DNA of 64,000 nt from Kwoniella bestiolae CBS 10118 (GCF_000512585.2 NC_089243.1:992001-1056000), one strand, 5' to 3'; positions 1 to 12,694 are shown, numbered from the stretch's first letter. Notes: a model not told the origin generated them from the sequence alone. A program made the numbers and translations.

Positions 1-15
1 GGAAGGAAAAGGGAC

Positions 16-690
16 TTAGAAGAGAGCAGCGACTCCCGCACCGAACGCACCAACCACGACGGCAGCGCCGGTGAGCCATTCCGATCCGTGGGCAATGGCG
101 AGGAGTGGCAGTGCCCCCGAGTCAGAGGAGTTACCAGAGGCTGATGAGTTGCCTGATCCTGATGCTCCGGAGGTGGCGGCGGCGGAGGAGCTGGAGGCTT
201 TGGAGGAGGAAGATCCAGTGGCGGCAGTGGCTGCTCCACCGGCTGCAGAGGAGGCACCACCAGCAGCTGAGGAGGCTCCGGTGGCAGCTGCACCAGCTGC
301 GGACGAGGCTCCAGAGGCAGCACCAGATGCAGGGGCCGAGGAGGCACCAGCGACGGCTGAGGAAGCACCGGCAACGGCGGATGAGGCGGATGATTCGGCT
401 CCCTCGACGGCGGAGGAGGCTCCGGAGGCAGCAGCGCCGGCAGCGGAGGAGGCGGCACCTCCTTCTTCGGCGGCACCGGACTCTACTGGGGCACTGGTAG
501 TAGAGGGATAAGTCAGTGATGGGCCATGTTGGTCGAACAAAGGAAGGAAGGTATTCTGTCAGACTTGATGGGTAGGAATGAAGACCTCGACTCACCCTTC
601 AGCCTCGGACCCGTTCTCGTTTTGGGCAGCTACCAAGGTAGCGAGAGCACCGAAGAGGGCAGTAAGGAGCAAAGATCTTTCGACTCGCAT
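16..690 (-). CDS. GPI-anchored Ser/Ala-rich cell-surface protein
   Basis: Two exons. Exon 1 (690-596) begins with ATG and encodes a signal peptide starting MRVERSLLLTALFGALATLV, with likely cleavage after a VAA-Q site. The intron runs from a GTGAGT donor at 595 to a CAG acceptor at 494-496. Exon 2 (493-16) continues in frame with a long Ser/Ala/Gly-rich stalk. The protein ends in a hydrophobic tail (GAAVVVGAFGAGVAALF), as expected for a GPI attachment signal. Total about 190 residues. There is no catalytic domain. The likely place is the cell wall or plasma membrane, with the Ser-rich part O-mannosylated (family knowledge, not seen directly). The GCN-rich repeat composition leaves long open frames on the other strand, which I treat as shadows. 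Confidence 0.8.
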
Positions 691-1644
691 TGTAATGATT
701 TAGATAGAAAAAGTAAGGTAAAGATTAAGTGGGTTGGTCTGGGTTGTCTTTGCAAAAGTCAACTTAGGGTAATAATTCGTTTGATAGATAAAAGCTAAAA
801 GAGAATGAAAATTTCTTTTTAATCAGTTTGAGATGAGATGAGAAAGAGGAAAAAGTAGTGGCGAAGTCGACTGCGATGGGGTTAATATACCTTTTTTTGT
901 GAACTGGACAAGCAAAATTTCAGACAACAGAGCGATGAGAAACAAAGGATCGATTAGACTGATAGACCGTCCTTGGTACCAATCCGCAGTCTCGCTCTAA
1001 AGGGGCTTTCAGCATCATGATCAAAGGACAGGTCCGCCGCAGTTGGTAAGGCGAGCGACCAGTAGCAGACAAAGAAACGAAAGGTAAAAAGGGGGTTCAA
1101 TCATGCTAAATCATTTCGACAAGGAGGTCGTAGAACAAAGGAATGTCGATGGTGTAGAAGCTGCGGATTTCGCCATCATTCAAGATCTATTACCAAATAG
1201 CCGGGGTGGGAAAAGAACTATTACACGGATTAGGAGGAGTAACGATTACACGATTGGATGTGTGATGAAACGTGATAAGTTAGGGTTGGAACGAGCTTTC
1301 TGTAACCATTCAGCCTAATCATGGTCTATTCAACCCCGATGACTTCAAGCGGGGCAACGATATGGACATGAAACAGATACATGATCGACCCTTATTGGGT
1401 ACAGCGTGCCGACTTTGGACTAGGATACTATGTGAGAGGATTGATACCGCGATATGCTATGTTTGTTGTTACGTTGATACAGGATGGAAATGTGGAAGAA
1501 CGAAGGACACATGTTCGAAACGCCCGTATGATAGCCGGAGAGACCTCCTACACACTAATCAATCGAGCTAAAGACGTCACTTTCAGCTACGGGTCCAAAA
1601 AGCCCTATCGCACAGACTTACCATTGGAGGCGGAAACTTCCCAC
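691..1644. other. Intergenic: promoter of GPI gene and 3' flank of RRM gene
   Basis: Both flanking genes are on the minus strand. The stretch has short open frames (for example 1381-1791 plus) without a recognisable protein or intron signals. It should hold the promoter and 5' UTR of the GPI protein gene and the 3' UTR of the RRM gene. Confidence 0.5.
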
Positions 1645-2973
1645 CTATTGGACAGCAGGAAGTACCCCACCCATCATGTACTCTTGTCCGTTGTGGTGGA
1701 AAGGAGGGTTCATGGGAACTGCATATCAGCACTGGCCTTTCCACCACGTTACTCACTATACCCGAAGGGAATATACTCTCCTCCTTGTTGAGAGGACCAA
1801 GCGATAGCGGGATCTGCAGATAATTTTAGCATTCACATATTCTATTAATCCAACTCACCAAGAGGTACCAAATCACCAGAATTACCTTGTTGCATGGGAA
1901 GAGGGTTGAAGTTGCCCATACTGAAGGATCTAGGGTTGGGATGACCGACGCCGAGGTTCGCATGAATCGCAGTTCTGGAGTTGGGTCGTACTCGATTGAA
2001 ATTGACGCCACCGTGGGCGTTGGTGGGCTGTCGGACGGCACTGTGGATGGCTGTGCTCAAAGGACGAACGGAGGGGAATTCTGAGTTACTATCAGTCCGA
2101 TGTCTGTCCACCGTGCATCGCAAGAACTCACCTTGACTACCAGGATGAAGAGGATTGCCAAAGGCGAAAGAAGCTAACGCTGAAGGGATCTTCTTGCCTT
2201 GGAAAGTGCTACTAAATGGTCAGTGAGATTCGTATTCGTTACTTTTAGTACTTACTTGTGTTGAAAGAAGTCGTGGAGCTTCAAAGCGTTTTCCTTAGTG
2301 TGACAGTTGATTACGGCTTGACTAGATGAGTTTAATACACGGATTAGAAGGGTTTCTTCGGTGTCACTGGAACCAATACTCGCCCTTTGCTTTTACCATT
2401 GACCTTGTGCTCCAAGAATTGAACGTCTTTGGTGCCAACGATGAAGCCAACTTGGTCCGCAAGAGAAACGAGATCATGATCGTTTGTCCACTGAAGGGTG
2501 TACATCAGCAACAAGGACAATCGTATTGCAAGGGACATTCGATACTCACCCAATGAAGATCATGAACGATGACTGCGTCGATCTCCTCAGCGCTAGGATC
2601 GAGACCTTGAAGTTTTTTGCTGGAGGATCCGGTAGGAGGATAGGTACCTTGGGCAGCTCTGGCAAAAGCTCGGGGTGGGGCAGACTGTGTACAGGTCCGT
2701 TGAATTAGTCACGTTCGACTGATACATGAGCTGACGTGAGATTGAGTTCAAGGTGGACTTACACCTTGGATTCTAGCTGACTTGAAATCAACCCCTCCGC
2801 CTCGGGTGAAGGGGACGGCGACCTGCAGATCATCAACTAAGATCAGCAGCTGGGCTGTGATGACTACTTAGAGAACCTGATGGGGTGTGATTATATTTGG
2901 GGGATATCTCGCCACCCTATGAGATTGAGGGGAAAAAAGCTAAACAACTCACCTCGGTAGGATGAGTTGTCAT
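1645..2973 (-). CDS. CPSF6/CFIm68-like RRM protein
   Basis: Spliced from about eight exons into a protein of about 275 residues. Exon 1 is tiny (2973-2953, MTTHPTE). An RRM then starts near residue 65: IDAVIVHDLHWWTNDHDLV, followed by KDVQFLEHKVNGKSKGQAVI. The double Trp after strand beta-1 and the F-E-x-K/R-x-NG-x-SKG core match the CPSF6/CPSF7 RRM, which belongs to cleavage factor Im in mRNA 3'-end processing. The C-terminal half is low-complexity (Gly/Asn/Pro/Met/Gln), ends GVLPAVQ, and lacks an obvious RS domain. One intron (2322-2383) must use a GC donor (GCGAGT) to keep the KSKG-QAV reading. The family call rests on the RRM; it could be a fungus-specific relative rather than a true CFIm subunit. 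Confidence 0.75.
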
Positions 2974-3641
2974 CTTTGATAGGATTGGGAGGAAAGGAAT
3001 AAGGGGGAGTATCAGATTAGGTTCGGGATTGTGTGGTAAGCCCAAGATGTCGAGTGCTTGTGAGGTTGAATATAGTGAAGTGAATGAGTAAGATGTGAAG
3101 AAGACAAGAGAAGAGAAGATGAGAGACAGGATGGTATAAGTCACTGTGACAATGTTTTTGTACGAGTCAGTTGAGTGGACCACCTCCACTTGAGCGGTCT
3201 GTGCGCTATCAGTATTCAATCAATTCAGTCATTCATCCATTCACTACCCATGCATATGAAAACACCTTATTCCCCTCACTTGCACTTGTAGGCATCACTG
3301 TCGACTTACAGTCACAAGTGAAGTGCATGTTGAGTGTCTCCCAACAGCTCATTCGCGACGATCATCTTGATTCTCTTGGATACGGTGAAAAGGTATAGTG
3401 ACCTCGACCTTGTAACACATCCATCAGTGCTACCGTTGTCTACCAGGATAAATCCGGGTTTCATATGTCAATATCTTTCTGCATAAGTGTCAACACCCAA
3501 TGACTTTCTGCAGACTATGAAGACTCAATCTCACCTTCCGAGTTTTAGTCTTCTTCTCATGCTCTGGTAGCTTATCACTTGAATATTCCTTTAATCTCAC
3601 TTTGACTTGACGTCTTACCTTCTTCCCACAAATCCATCAGC
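2974..3641. other. Divergent promoter region
   Basis: This lies between the RRM gene (-) and a small secreted-protein gene (+). It includes a pyrimidine-rich stretch just before 3642. I see no gene or clear element in it. Confidence 0.5.
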
Positions 3642-4258
3642 ATGTTCTCCAAGCCCCTTCTCACCACCGTAGTCCTCCTACCACTGGTATGTGGTAGGGT
3701 TATCAAACATCCCGAACCAGCTCTATCACCCCGAGCAGAACCAGTGGTAGAACCTGTATGCGAAGGTGGGAATCTGGACTCGCATGATTGTAATGTATCG
3801 TAAGTCGGACTTTATTTTCTCCAAGATCTGAGTAAGCTGACCAAGCGCATATAGCTTGTTATCCCTCGGCGGTGGTATTCAAGGAGCCATTCAAGTTTTG
3901 AGAGTTGACGACGTGACCAACACCGCAACCAGCGGTAGTTGTACCAGTGAGTACGACCCCACACACAGCATCACTACATCTGACATCGCAATTCGATAGT
4001 GACCGTCACAGCTGTGGATGGAGGTACAGCCATAGATATAAGCAGTGAGTTATATTTCTTGTATTTCCATCAGAATAGCCTTCGGCTAAGACCATTGCAG
4101 AGGGCCGACTCGAACAAGCTCAAAAACAAGCCATAGCAGTATGCGGTCGTCAAGCGTGGTCTGTGACCGCTTTGGGTGGTGCGGTAGGGGGCAACTTGAA
4201 GATCGTCCAATCGTCATCAGCAGTTTCATCTTCGGGATCATGTACATGCTCAACATAA
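3642..4258 (+). CDS. Small secreted protein, unknown function
   Basis: Four exons joined by short introns: donor GTAAGT after position 3798, then GTGAGT donors near 3948 and 4045, each with a TAG or CAG acceptor. The product is about 145 residues. It starts MFSKPLLTTVVLLPLVCG, a signal peptide, followed by a Pro/Glu-rich linker and a CEGGNLDSHDCNVS segment. A compact domain follows (SLGGGIQGAIQVLRVDD ... CGRQAWSVTALGGAVGGNLK) and a Ser-rich tail ends SCTCST. Several cysteines suggest disulfides outside the cell. I do not recognise the family. Its neighbours give no functional hint. It was too fragmented to show as a long reading frame, but splice phases and conserved-looking composition support it. 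Confidence 0.7.
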
Positions 4259-5007
4259 AGTCCAACCAAATCTCGGATCTAGGCTAGGTAGTCACTTGTA
4301 CATCTCGTAATTATGATGCCTGCTTTCTACTTTCTTTCATGCATGTCATCTCGTCGGGAAATCGGTCTACCGAAGTACCGGTCGGTCTAATCCGATGACG
4401 ATCCACCCCACTCTCCACTCTCTCTCTCTCCTTACCCTTTGCTCGATCCTCGGATTATACCGATACTCCTCTGATCCCACTTTACGAGTACTACACTCCC
4501 ATGGGTCGAGACCCTGGAATCACCATCACGATACAATACCAGTCGATGGGAGAGGGCGATCAGCTGAGCAAAGGTGAACGAGGTGAGGCATTTTCGAAGC
4601 CCAAGTGAAATCCAGTCGTGGGTGAGATGGGAAATTTAAGTTTTTTTTTCCATAGATGCTAGTGGAGGTGTTCGCGTGTGTATTTGATCTTTGACTTTGA
4701 TGGGATTCCGACTCGAAAGCGGTTTCATGATCAGAGCTTGAAGGAATCATCAGATCGAATTGATGTTAGAGATTCGAGCAAGTAAGATATTCTAAATTGC
4801 TGGGAAGTCTCACGATCCGGTGTGTATAGAAGGGGCAGTATCATCTTGTAGTGAGCATCACATTCTTGTTATCGGTCTGCAGATATCACCAGCATGTGAC
4901 CTCCACTGATATGATCACTTAATCACGTCAGGACGTCAAACCATCACCAGCAGACCGGCAGCAATAGCTCCGTCTGATATTGCATCTTCGCTTTCGTCCT
5001 TGGTCGA
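4259..5007. other. Intergenic upstream of MFS gene
   Basis: About 750 bases between two plus-strand genes. I see only short unconvincing frames. It is likely the 3' UTR of the secreted-protein gene plus the promoter of the transporter. Confidence 0.5.
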
Positions 5008-7708
5008 ATGGACCGACCATTACACAGAAGGGGAAATACCGATCCTCTGCAACGCCAACGCCCCGCTTCCCGTTCGAGTCAAGCTTCCCCGTCACTCATA
5101 CCAATCACAACAGAGCAGACCAGGAGACATAGAAGGATGAGAGTGAACAGCCCGGTCTCACCTATGACCCCTTCGCGGCGCAGGTCGAACGGTCAGACGC
5201 CTCTGCCTTTCGCTCAGATAGCTGTATTGATGGGCGTGAGGCTGGCTGAGCCTAGTAAGTTCTCAATTTACTTTACAAGCGAAGCAAAGTTGATACTGAT
5301 GATGATTTAACGACAGTCGCATATACAGGTCGGTCCCCTCTGTTGTTCGATTAGTATGGTCATGCTGATGATGCTGGGAGATAGTGATTTTTCCGTTTAT
5401 AAATCAGATGGTGGAAGAGCTGGGCGTCACGGATAATCCAGATAGGATAGGATTTTATTCGGGATTGGTAGTGAGTTATCCATGCTGATGATCTCCATAT
5501 ACACTGGGTTTTAGAACCCGTCGCTGATGAAATATGGTTGGACTAAAGGAATCCGTATTCGCTTTTGTGCAATTCTTCACTGTCTACCACTGGGCAAAAT
5601 TGTCAGAGTGAGCCAAGTTCCGCCTCTCGAGCCTGGACGAATCCCAGAGCATGGAGTGCAAGACTGACGAGGATCTATCTTTTTATGTGGGAATTAGCAA
5701 GATCGGAAGGAAACCTGTCATTCTCTTTGGGTTGATGGGAGTAGTAGTCTCCGGATCGTTATTGTAAGTCAGACCTACCTCTGCGTCAACCCGATTACTG
5801 ATTCAGAATGACTCCTTCTTAGTGGTCTAGCAACTTCCTTCTGGATGATGATTGTCTTTAGATCTCTGAGCGGAGCACTGAACGGTAATGTAGCTGTAAG
5901 CATTTGACGAACCTGAAATCCCACGATGCACCAAGACAGGATACTGATCCTATATGTATATTATTAACAGGTCATCAGAGCGGCTATTGGAGATGTGACA
6001 GACTCGACCAACTCGACAGACGCATTTGCGATGTACGGTCTGACCTGGACTGTAGGAGCGATCATCGGGTGAGTGGCAGAGCAAATCGTACCTATCGAAG
6101 TGATGGTCGATGGTGAGCAAAGCTGATATCGTATGGGAATAGGAACGCTCTCGGCGGGTCGTTGTCCCATCCTTTCGAGAGATTCCCAAACCTCTTTGGA
6201 TCGTTTGAGATCTTGAGGGTACATCCCTATCTACTACGTGAGTATATCATCATTAATTCGCGTTACATGTGTTACTTGATTCAGCTGACATCGCTCTGTC
6301 CTATAGCATGTCTAGTCACAGCCGGTCTAACATTAATCGGAATCCTATTCTGTCTTATATTCTACCGCGAATCCCTTCCATCCCTAGCATCCAGAAATGG
6401 CTTCATGTCATTATCGTTCCTCCGATCATTCCAAACCAAGAAAACCCACAAGAGGCACTTATCAAGTTCGTCCCTGATCTCAGAGACTGAGACGTTGGTG
6501 GAAGATGGCGATTTTGCAATGTCCTCCGCCTCTGAAAATAGGATCGAAACTGAGGCAGAGTTATTATCGAAGATGCCCAGAGGGGAGGACGGGCCCGAGC
6601 CGATAGTTCCAGATAGGAGGGTGAGAGGCGAATGGGGGTTTTGGGAATTGATGGGGGTGAAGAAAGTCAGGGTCATGGCTGCTACGGGGTTTCTGAATTC
6701 GTAGGTCTGATTTCCCATCTGAGACGACTTTGTGATCTCGAATTATACTTTGTCCGCGCTCCCAAACAAATGGGATAACTAATTCGATTTTTCTCTTCTA
6801 TAAAATCGTAGATTCGTACAAGGTGCGTGGAATGCCGCGTCTTTACTGTTCTTCTTTGACCGAAACAAGTGAGTGATAAATCTCCCATGCTCCCAATAGA
6901 GATACCCACGATCTCAACTGAAGTAATCTCTTTTTTGCTTATGCTTGTGCGTAGTGGTCTGGGTCTATCAGCCTCAGCAATCGGTACGGCCTTTGCCCTA
7001 AACGGCCTCGTGACCATCATCGTCCAACTGGTGTTGTTACACCGGATCAAAAACCTATTCGGGATAGCAGGGGGGTACAAGGTCCTATCTATAGGATGGA
7101 TATTCGTTTGGCTCCTCTTACCGCCCCTGCGTCTCATCCTACTAGCGACGGAGGATCCCATACCATCTTCTGCATCTCCGGCGAACGGGGGGGACGTAGA
7201 ATTGGGGGAAGGTAGAGGATGGATCATTTCCATCTGCGTCAATATCTATCTCAGTTTCGTGACTGTCACGAACCTCACGGGCAGTCTTTTGATGGTGCTT
7301 ATCAATACTTCTTCGCCTGATAAGAATGCGCTGGGCGCTATCAACGGGATAGGAACGGCTGTGGGGGTGAGTCAGACAAGTCACCGGGCGATCAAGTCGT
7401 ATATCACACATGGTGCTGACGATTGAACATGAAAGTGCATGGGCAAAGTCGTCGGCCCATCCTTGATCTCCGCGCTATTCGCCTACTCCATGGACACAGG
7501 TTTCCTAGGCGGCAGAGCATGGTGGATCTTCATGGTCTTCATGTCGATCATCAACCTCGTCGTATCTCATTTAGTGGACCATGAACAGGATCACCCCACG
7601 TCAAGGGAAGAGGATGAGGTGGCCATGGGTTTATTGGATAATAATGAAGAGGACGAGGAGTTGACACCTGTTGATGGGAGGGGTTCTTCAAGGGAATTGC
7701 CAATATGA
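5008..7708 (+). CDS. Major facilitator superfamily transporter
   Basis: Multi-exon gene, with the start at the first ATG of a basic, Ser/Arg-rich cytosolic N-terminus. The first helix region reads PFAQIAVLMGVRLAEPIAY. The MFS signature loop between helices 2 and 3 is visible as KLSDRIGRKPVILFG. Helices continue with GSLFGLATSFWMMIVFRSLSGALNGN and GLTWTVGAIIGNALGG. A long hydrophilic central loop (about codons from 6380 to 6640) separates the two six-helix halves. The last part, GKVVGPSLISALFAYSMD, closes the bundle before an acidic tail. The pattern fits the DHA1-like, ZIFL/YCR023C-type group of plasma- or vacuolar-membrane transporters. The substrate cannot be told from sequence. The 3' end faces the Zn2Cys6 regulator gene 117 bases away. 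Confidence 0.85.
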
Positions 7709-7825
7709 TGAGATGGATCCTGCCTTCCTTTGTACTCTGTAGATGTATTCATGCATATTATAATGACGATAAACTGATGTACATGCACTATCGCCATGAT
7801 TGCACCAGTACTACAAAACAAGATC

Positions 7826-10800
7826 TTACCAACCCTGTGGCTGATGTCTTTGGTGCTGCTGCTGCTGTTGTTGTTGTTGTTGAGACTGCATCTGTGTTTG
7901 CTGATTGGTAGTATTCAAGTTGTTTGTCCCCGCAGCCCAATTCCAATTCCCATTCCCATCAAGATTTTGGCCTCTGTCGAGCATCCATACAACATGCAAA
8001 ATCAGCATCCCCGACATGGAACAATCTGAAAGCGCAATTCACTCACGTGTAATCAGAGAACAGTTGCGTCCAAATATCATTCTCAACCCCTTGACCAGTC
8101 ACGTCAAAGACCGACGAGCCCAAGTCGAACAACGAGTTCTCAAATGAATTTTCACTGATACCTAACAGATCGTTCGGCTGGGCATTACCGAACATTTGCG
8201 TGTTGAAGGTCGGTAATGGTTCTTGAGGTTGGCTGTATAGGTTGTTGAGCGTAGGTGTGGTTATTGGCAAGCTACCTCCCATGAAGGTTGCGAATTGCTC
8301 AGGGTTTGGGTTGGGATTCTGCAGTTGTTGTTCGTTGTTGTTGTTGGTATTGGGCATAGGATCCGAAGTGAACATGTTGTTTAGGTTGTTTGCAGAAGAC
8401 GAAGTATGCGCGGGGGATGGGTAAGGCATTGAAGTGGAACTGGCACCGTTGACCTTGTCGAACCCGAACGAACCGTATGCCATCGGCGCTTCCGAGACAG
8501 AAGGGTTGACCTGAGGCGTGGTAGCGGATAACAACCTCGGATCATCAAAATTCGGTCCAAACGATCCATACTGCTTCTCCTTCGGTGGCGAAACACAATC
8601 ATGGTTCAGGACGCGACTCTGACCTTGACCAGAAGGACTGTCGCAGAATGGACTGGTATGAGTAGATTCAGTGTGTTCGTTATCCGCAGAATGGGATCTC
8701 TTTTCTCCCTTTGGCGTAGCGACAGCAGTCGGCATATCGTGTTCTGACGCCAACTCCGTTAACATATCGGTCATCTTCCCAGCTTGTCTCCAGATCATTT
8801 CCATCTCTTTTGACGCGGCGATACATCGTCTGATATCCGTGATGGCCCGTTCACGTTCTGCGGGCGACTGCCTTCCGGAATAGATGTTGATGAGAAGGAC
8901 GATCGCAGCTACCCAACTGGGCAACATGAATCCAACGGTGAGGGCTCTTCCGGGCAGGGCACCTTCTTGTCTGCCTCTTCTGAGAGCCGAGTCGACGATA
9001 TTGCAGATTGATCGAGCGGCATTGGCACAGATAGCAAGGGACGGCAGGAAGACTTGACCTGTCTTTCGGTTCCGAGGAGTGGGGATGAAAGGACGATGGA
9101 TGAGGATCTGGCAATAGTAGTAATGGACATAGAGCAAAGCAGATTGCTGGAAGAGCGGATAGTCCAGTCGAGTGGGATCCCATCGAAGTTCGTCAGGCAC
9201 ATTGTCAGCCCAGGAGTTGAGAGCAGAGTCAAGCTCCATGACCACGGCGCTTTGAGCAGCGACATCGGCGCGATGTTCGGGAAGCTTGTTGATGGCGTAG
9301 ATGGTTCGCAAAGTAGCACCGATGATATGGTCGAGCTTGAGAGTCTGGATGAAAGCGGCGATCGAGGATATTCCAGCTTCTTCGGGTTGCTTGAAGTCTT
9401 TCTCTGCTTCACCGGTATCCCAAAATTCATCATCCACATCTATCGGATAATCGGCATCAAAGTCGGTATCCTGCAGAGCGACAGATCTTCCAACACCGGC
9501 GCAGTTGACTCGATCGATATGGTACAAGCACCAGAATGCACGGTTGTACAATGCCCGTTCAATGGGGTCCACATGGATGAGCGTCGACCTCACGTGAATA
9601 CCGATTTCCTGCGCTGATCGAAGCCCAACACCTGATAAGATCCACATGAGATGGGGAACCGCACTTCCGGAGAGGAAGCTACAGAGTAAGACCTGCTGTT
9701 GGAACTCGTACAAGTTGGGTCCTTGCATAATGGATCTTCCCATGCGAAGTAGAGCGTGAAGGTATTTCCAACCGGCAGAATATCGTAAACTGCCATCCTG
9801 ATTCGATTGTAACCTCTCTTTACCCTCTTCGGTGAGCGCGAGATCTACTGGCCAATAGACTCTGTCGTCATCAACGAATCTTGATCCGTTGGCAAAGATC
9901 ATTAAGCAGACTTTGGCGAATGAGGTGTTCGATCTCCATAAACCAGAATCGTATTGTCTTTGGAAGAGATTGCGGTTGAGTAATGGGAGGTGTAAGTTGA
10001 GATGCTCGAAATACGCATCGATAAGTTGGTTGTCGAAACCATCCTCAGGCCATAATGACAGGTCGAGAGATCTGATACCTTCGTTGGCGATGACTAATTC
10101 CCATTCCGGCAACTGCCAGTATTGATGTCGTTTATGCTTGTTCACTTCTTCCAAGAAATCCTTCTGCTCTATGGCATTCTGCTGCTGCTGATTGTATTTG
10201 AGCTCATGGAAAGTTCGCATGAGATGCGCCCCAGATGCTTTCCCATGATATCTCCACACAGTATCTCTGACGTCGAGCTTGCTCATTCCATTTGCGAGTT
10301 CCGATTGGAACGCAGCGTCGTCTTGAGCTTCTTCATTCTCCGGTGCTCTCGTGGGGTCTTTCTCGTAAGCTCGCCAGGGTGATGGTCCAAGAACATGAAC
10401 GGGCGGCGAGCCGTTGCCAGCTGCAGGAGGGGAGAGGGACGATTCGGCTGAGGACCGGTGGGATGCAGGGAATGGTTTGAGCGAGGGGAAAGGGGGGATA
10501 TGGAGGGAACGGAGCGTTTCTTGATATGATGGAAGGTCAAACTCTTCGCGATCCAGTGCTGGTCCAACATATTCGTTGAGATCGACCGTAGGGTGTAGCT
10601 AGCCTCAAACATTTAAGTTGAAAGCTCAATAGTAAAAGCAAAGCAAGCTTACCTGATGCAATATCCTTTCCAGTCGACTACACCGCTGTTCTAGCGTCTC
10701 TATGTATCTGTCGATAAGTCAGCGATAATCTGAACATGACTTACTTACCCCTTCGGCGGTCCTCTACGCTTGGCAGCTTCCACATAAGTACACTCCAATC

Positions 10801-11234
10801 CATACTCTTCGCAGTGTGTGCACTCTATGTGGTCGAGTCAGCTCAAGCCAAGCAAGCATTTGGATTACTTACTGTTCTCGCTCAGGCTATTCATCGGTCC
10901 ATCGCATTTGATTTTCTTCCTACGACAACTCAGCGGGGGTCAAATGATTTTCAAACATACCTTCTACAAGCATCGCATGCTCTCTATAGATTACGTTCCT
11001 GACGTCAGCGGATCATCTCCAATATGATCAAGGTGATTGCTTACTCACCTGGACTTTCCTCCGTTTGGCTTCTGCTTCAGCCAATTCCTTCTGTTTCTGA
11101 GCTTGCGGTGTACTTCCAGAGGGTTTCCTACCTGGTGTACCCGCCTTATGTCCTGTTGTTGTCGGTTGTCTAGACTCTTCTCCGCTCGTACGACGACTTG
11201 ACCCCGCAGACGCAGAGGGAGTAGCGGGCGGCAT
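7826..11234 (-). CDS. Zn2Cys6 transcription factor with Fungal_trans domain and poly-Q tail
   Basis: Start MPPATPSAS at 11234. The zinc cluster is split over three small exons (about 11000-10740): RACDACRRKKIKCDG, then KCTHCEEYGLECTYVE, giving all six Cys. A linker (KRRGPPKGYIETLE) and a short coiled coil follow, typical of XlnR/Gal4-class activators. The large exon (to 8047) holds the middle homology region, with DAYFEHLNLHLPLLNR and WCLYHIDR. An Asn/Pro/Ser-rich C-terminal half follows. The last intron (7974-8046, 73 nt) joins a final exon ending in an Asn/Gln-rich tail with a nine-Gln run. Retention of that intron would stop translation at once, because the donor supplies TGA. It is a nuclear DNA-binding regulator; the target genes are unknown. 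The convergent MFS gene is a possible but unproven target. Confidence 0.88.
7852..7885. repeat. CTG/TTG trinucleotide run encoding poly-Gln
   Basis: A run of CTG and TTG triplets on the plus strand, read as CAG/CAA Gln codons on the minus strand in the last exon of the Zn2Cys6 gene. The mix of CAG and CAA limits slippage, but length polymorphism is plausible. Confidence 0.7.
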
Positions 11235-12694
11235 GTTGCGAGTTGAGTGCAACGATGACGGTGGGTCGGTGGTTGTTTGGTTGATGTGTTATGTGTTATC
11301 TGATTCTGCTGGTGTCTATGATGATGATACTTTATTATAGTGAATGATGACTAAAGCTGTGTTGAGTCGGATCCGAGATGGTAAGATATATCTATCGTTC
11401 GATTGATATTGATACTACGAGTAATACAGTAGTGACAAGTAACATTCAAAAGTTGAAAGGCACCAGTCAAGTGTAAAGCCGGATGACCGTCGGGGATAGT
11501 CCGTACTACTCTACACTTGTTCACCCTCTCGGCATCCATCAATTTATGATAGACCTGTATCAAATTGAATTATAATCTTGGCGAGGTATGTAAAGGATGT
11601 CAAGTAGCCTGTAAGATACATGAAAATGAAAATGCCACCATGTATATATGTATAAGTCTTGTTCATTCAGACTGTACAGCCTCGGAGCCGAATTGGGAAG
11701 CCTACTACTCTACTGTAAATTCACGCAACCTAGCCGCAAGTAGGTAAGATGACTGCAGATCTACCGCTCATCTAACTTTATTTTTTCACCTTTTTTACCT
11801 TTTTAACCTCGGTTGTACAGCTCCAAAAAGCCCCGCATCAAACCTCGGTGACCGCGTTGATTTTGCACGTCGCACATGGTAACAGGGTCGGCCTACTTCA
11901 TACTCTTACTTAGGTGAGGCCACGCATCCGTACAGTACTTGACATTCACTCTCGGGACAGGCTGACAAATGGCCGCCTTGTAAGATCATCCCATGCATAC
12001 TAAACACGCTAAAACCTTCTAGAACACGGAGATCAACGTACGTAGCGCAGATCCAATACGGATCGGAATGGCATCATATCTTGTTGTGACCTCATAGAAC
12101 CAGTCAACCCATTTGAAAGCTTCTTCCAACCACTGTAAACTTATGGATCACTTGCATCGTTCGAGATCGTCCAGTATCCAGAGGCATTCATTCATGGCTA
12201 TAAACGATTCATACTGAAGTATAAAAGCTAACCTAATTTACATAAGAGATATATACGAGTATAGAGTTCATTATTGGTGTGGTGTTTGGTAGGAATTATC
12301 AACATCAGTATCAGCTTTGGTTGGTGTTGGAGTGTTTTGAGGAAGACAAATGAAATAACCAAAATAAGCTAGACTACGAAAGTATGGAACTACCAACAGC
12401 CTACATATCTACAAACGCTATATACCTATAGACGATATGGCTATAAACAATCTACCATACTGGATATCTACAGCTATGGCTATGGAAGTTTATCGACAAT
12501 TTATATACGTCATATAGTGGTTGAGTTTTTACAAGGTACGACAGAGTCGATTTATATAGATAGTTGGGGTGAGAGATTATTTGAGGGGGTATACAAAGTG
12601 GGGCGGGTATGAAGAGAAAACGTAGTATGAGAGAGGTAAAGTCGAATTAAGTAAAAGTAGAAGGGTTAGTGAGTATGATACGAAATGAATATGT
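11235..12694. other. Long intergenic region without a supported gene
   Basis: About 1.46 kb holding the promoter of the Zn2Cys6 gene (minus) and the 3' flank of the BQT4-like gene. The part from about 12200 to 12690 is AT-rich with imperfect TATGGCTA/TATCTACA-like repeats, consistent with 3' UTR or spacer. A poly-T tract lies near 11780-11805. I found no splice-consistent coding frame and no tRNA. Confidence 0.5.

Noticed and set aside
71..511. Long plus-strand frame rich in Ala/Glu opposite the GPI gene
   Set aside because: It mirrors the repetitive Ser/Ala codons of the minus-strand gene. It has no signal peptide, domain or splice context.
1381..1791. Plus-strand frame of 136 codons
   Set aside because: Its 3' half overlaps the spliced last exons of the RRM gene on the other strand, and no family is recognised.
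9054..9617. Plus-strand frame of 187 codons inside the Zn2Cys6 gene
   Set aside because: Antisense shadow of a well-supported large exon.
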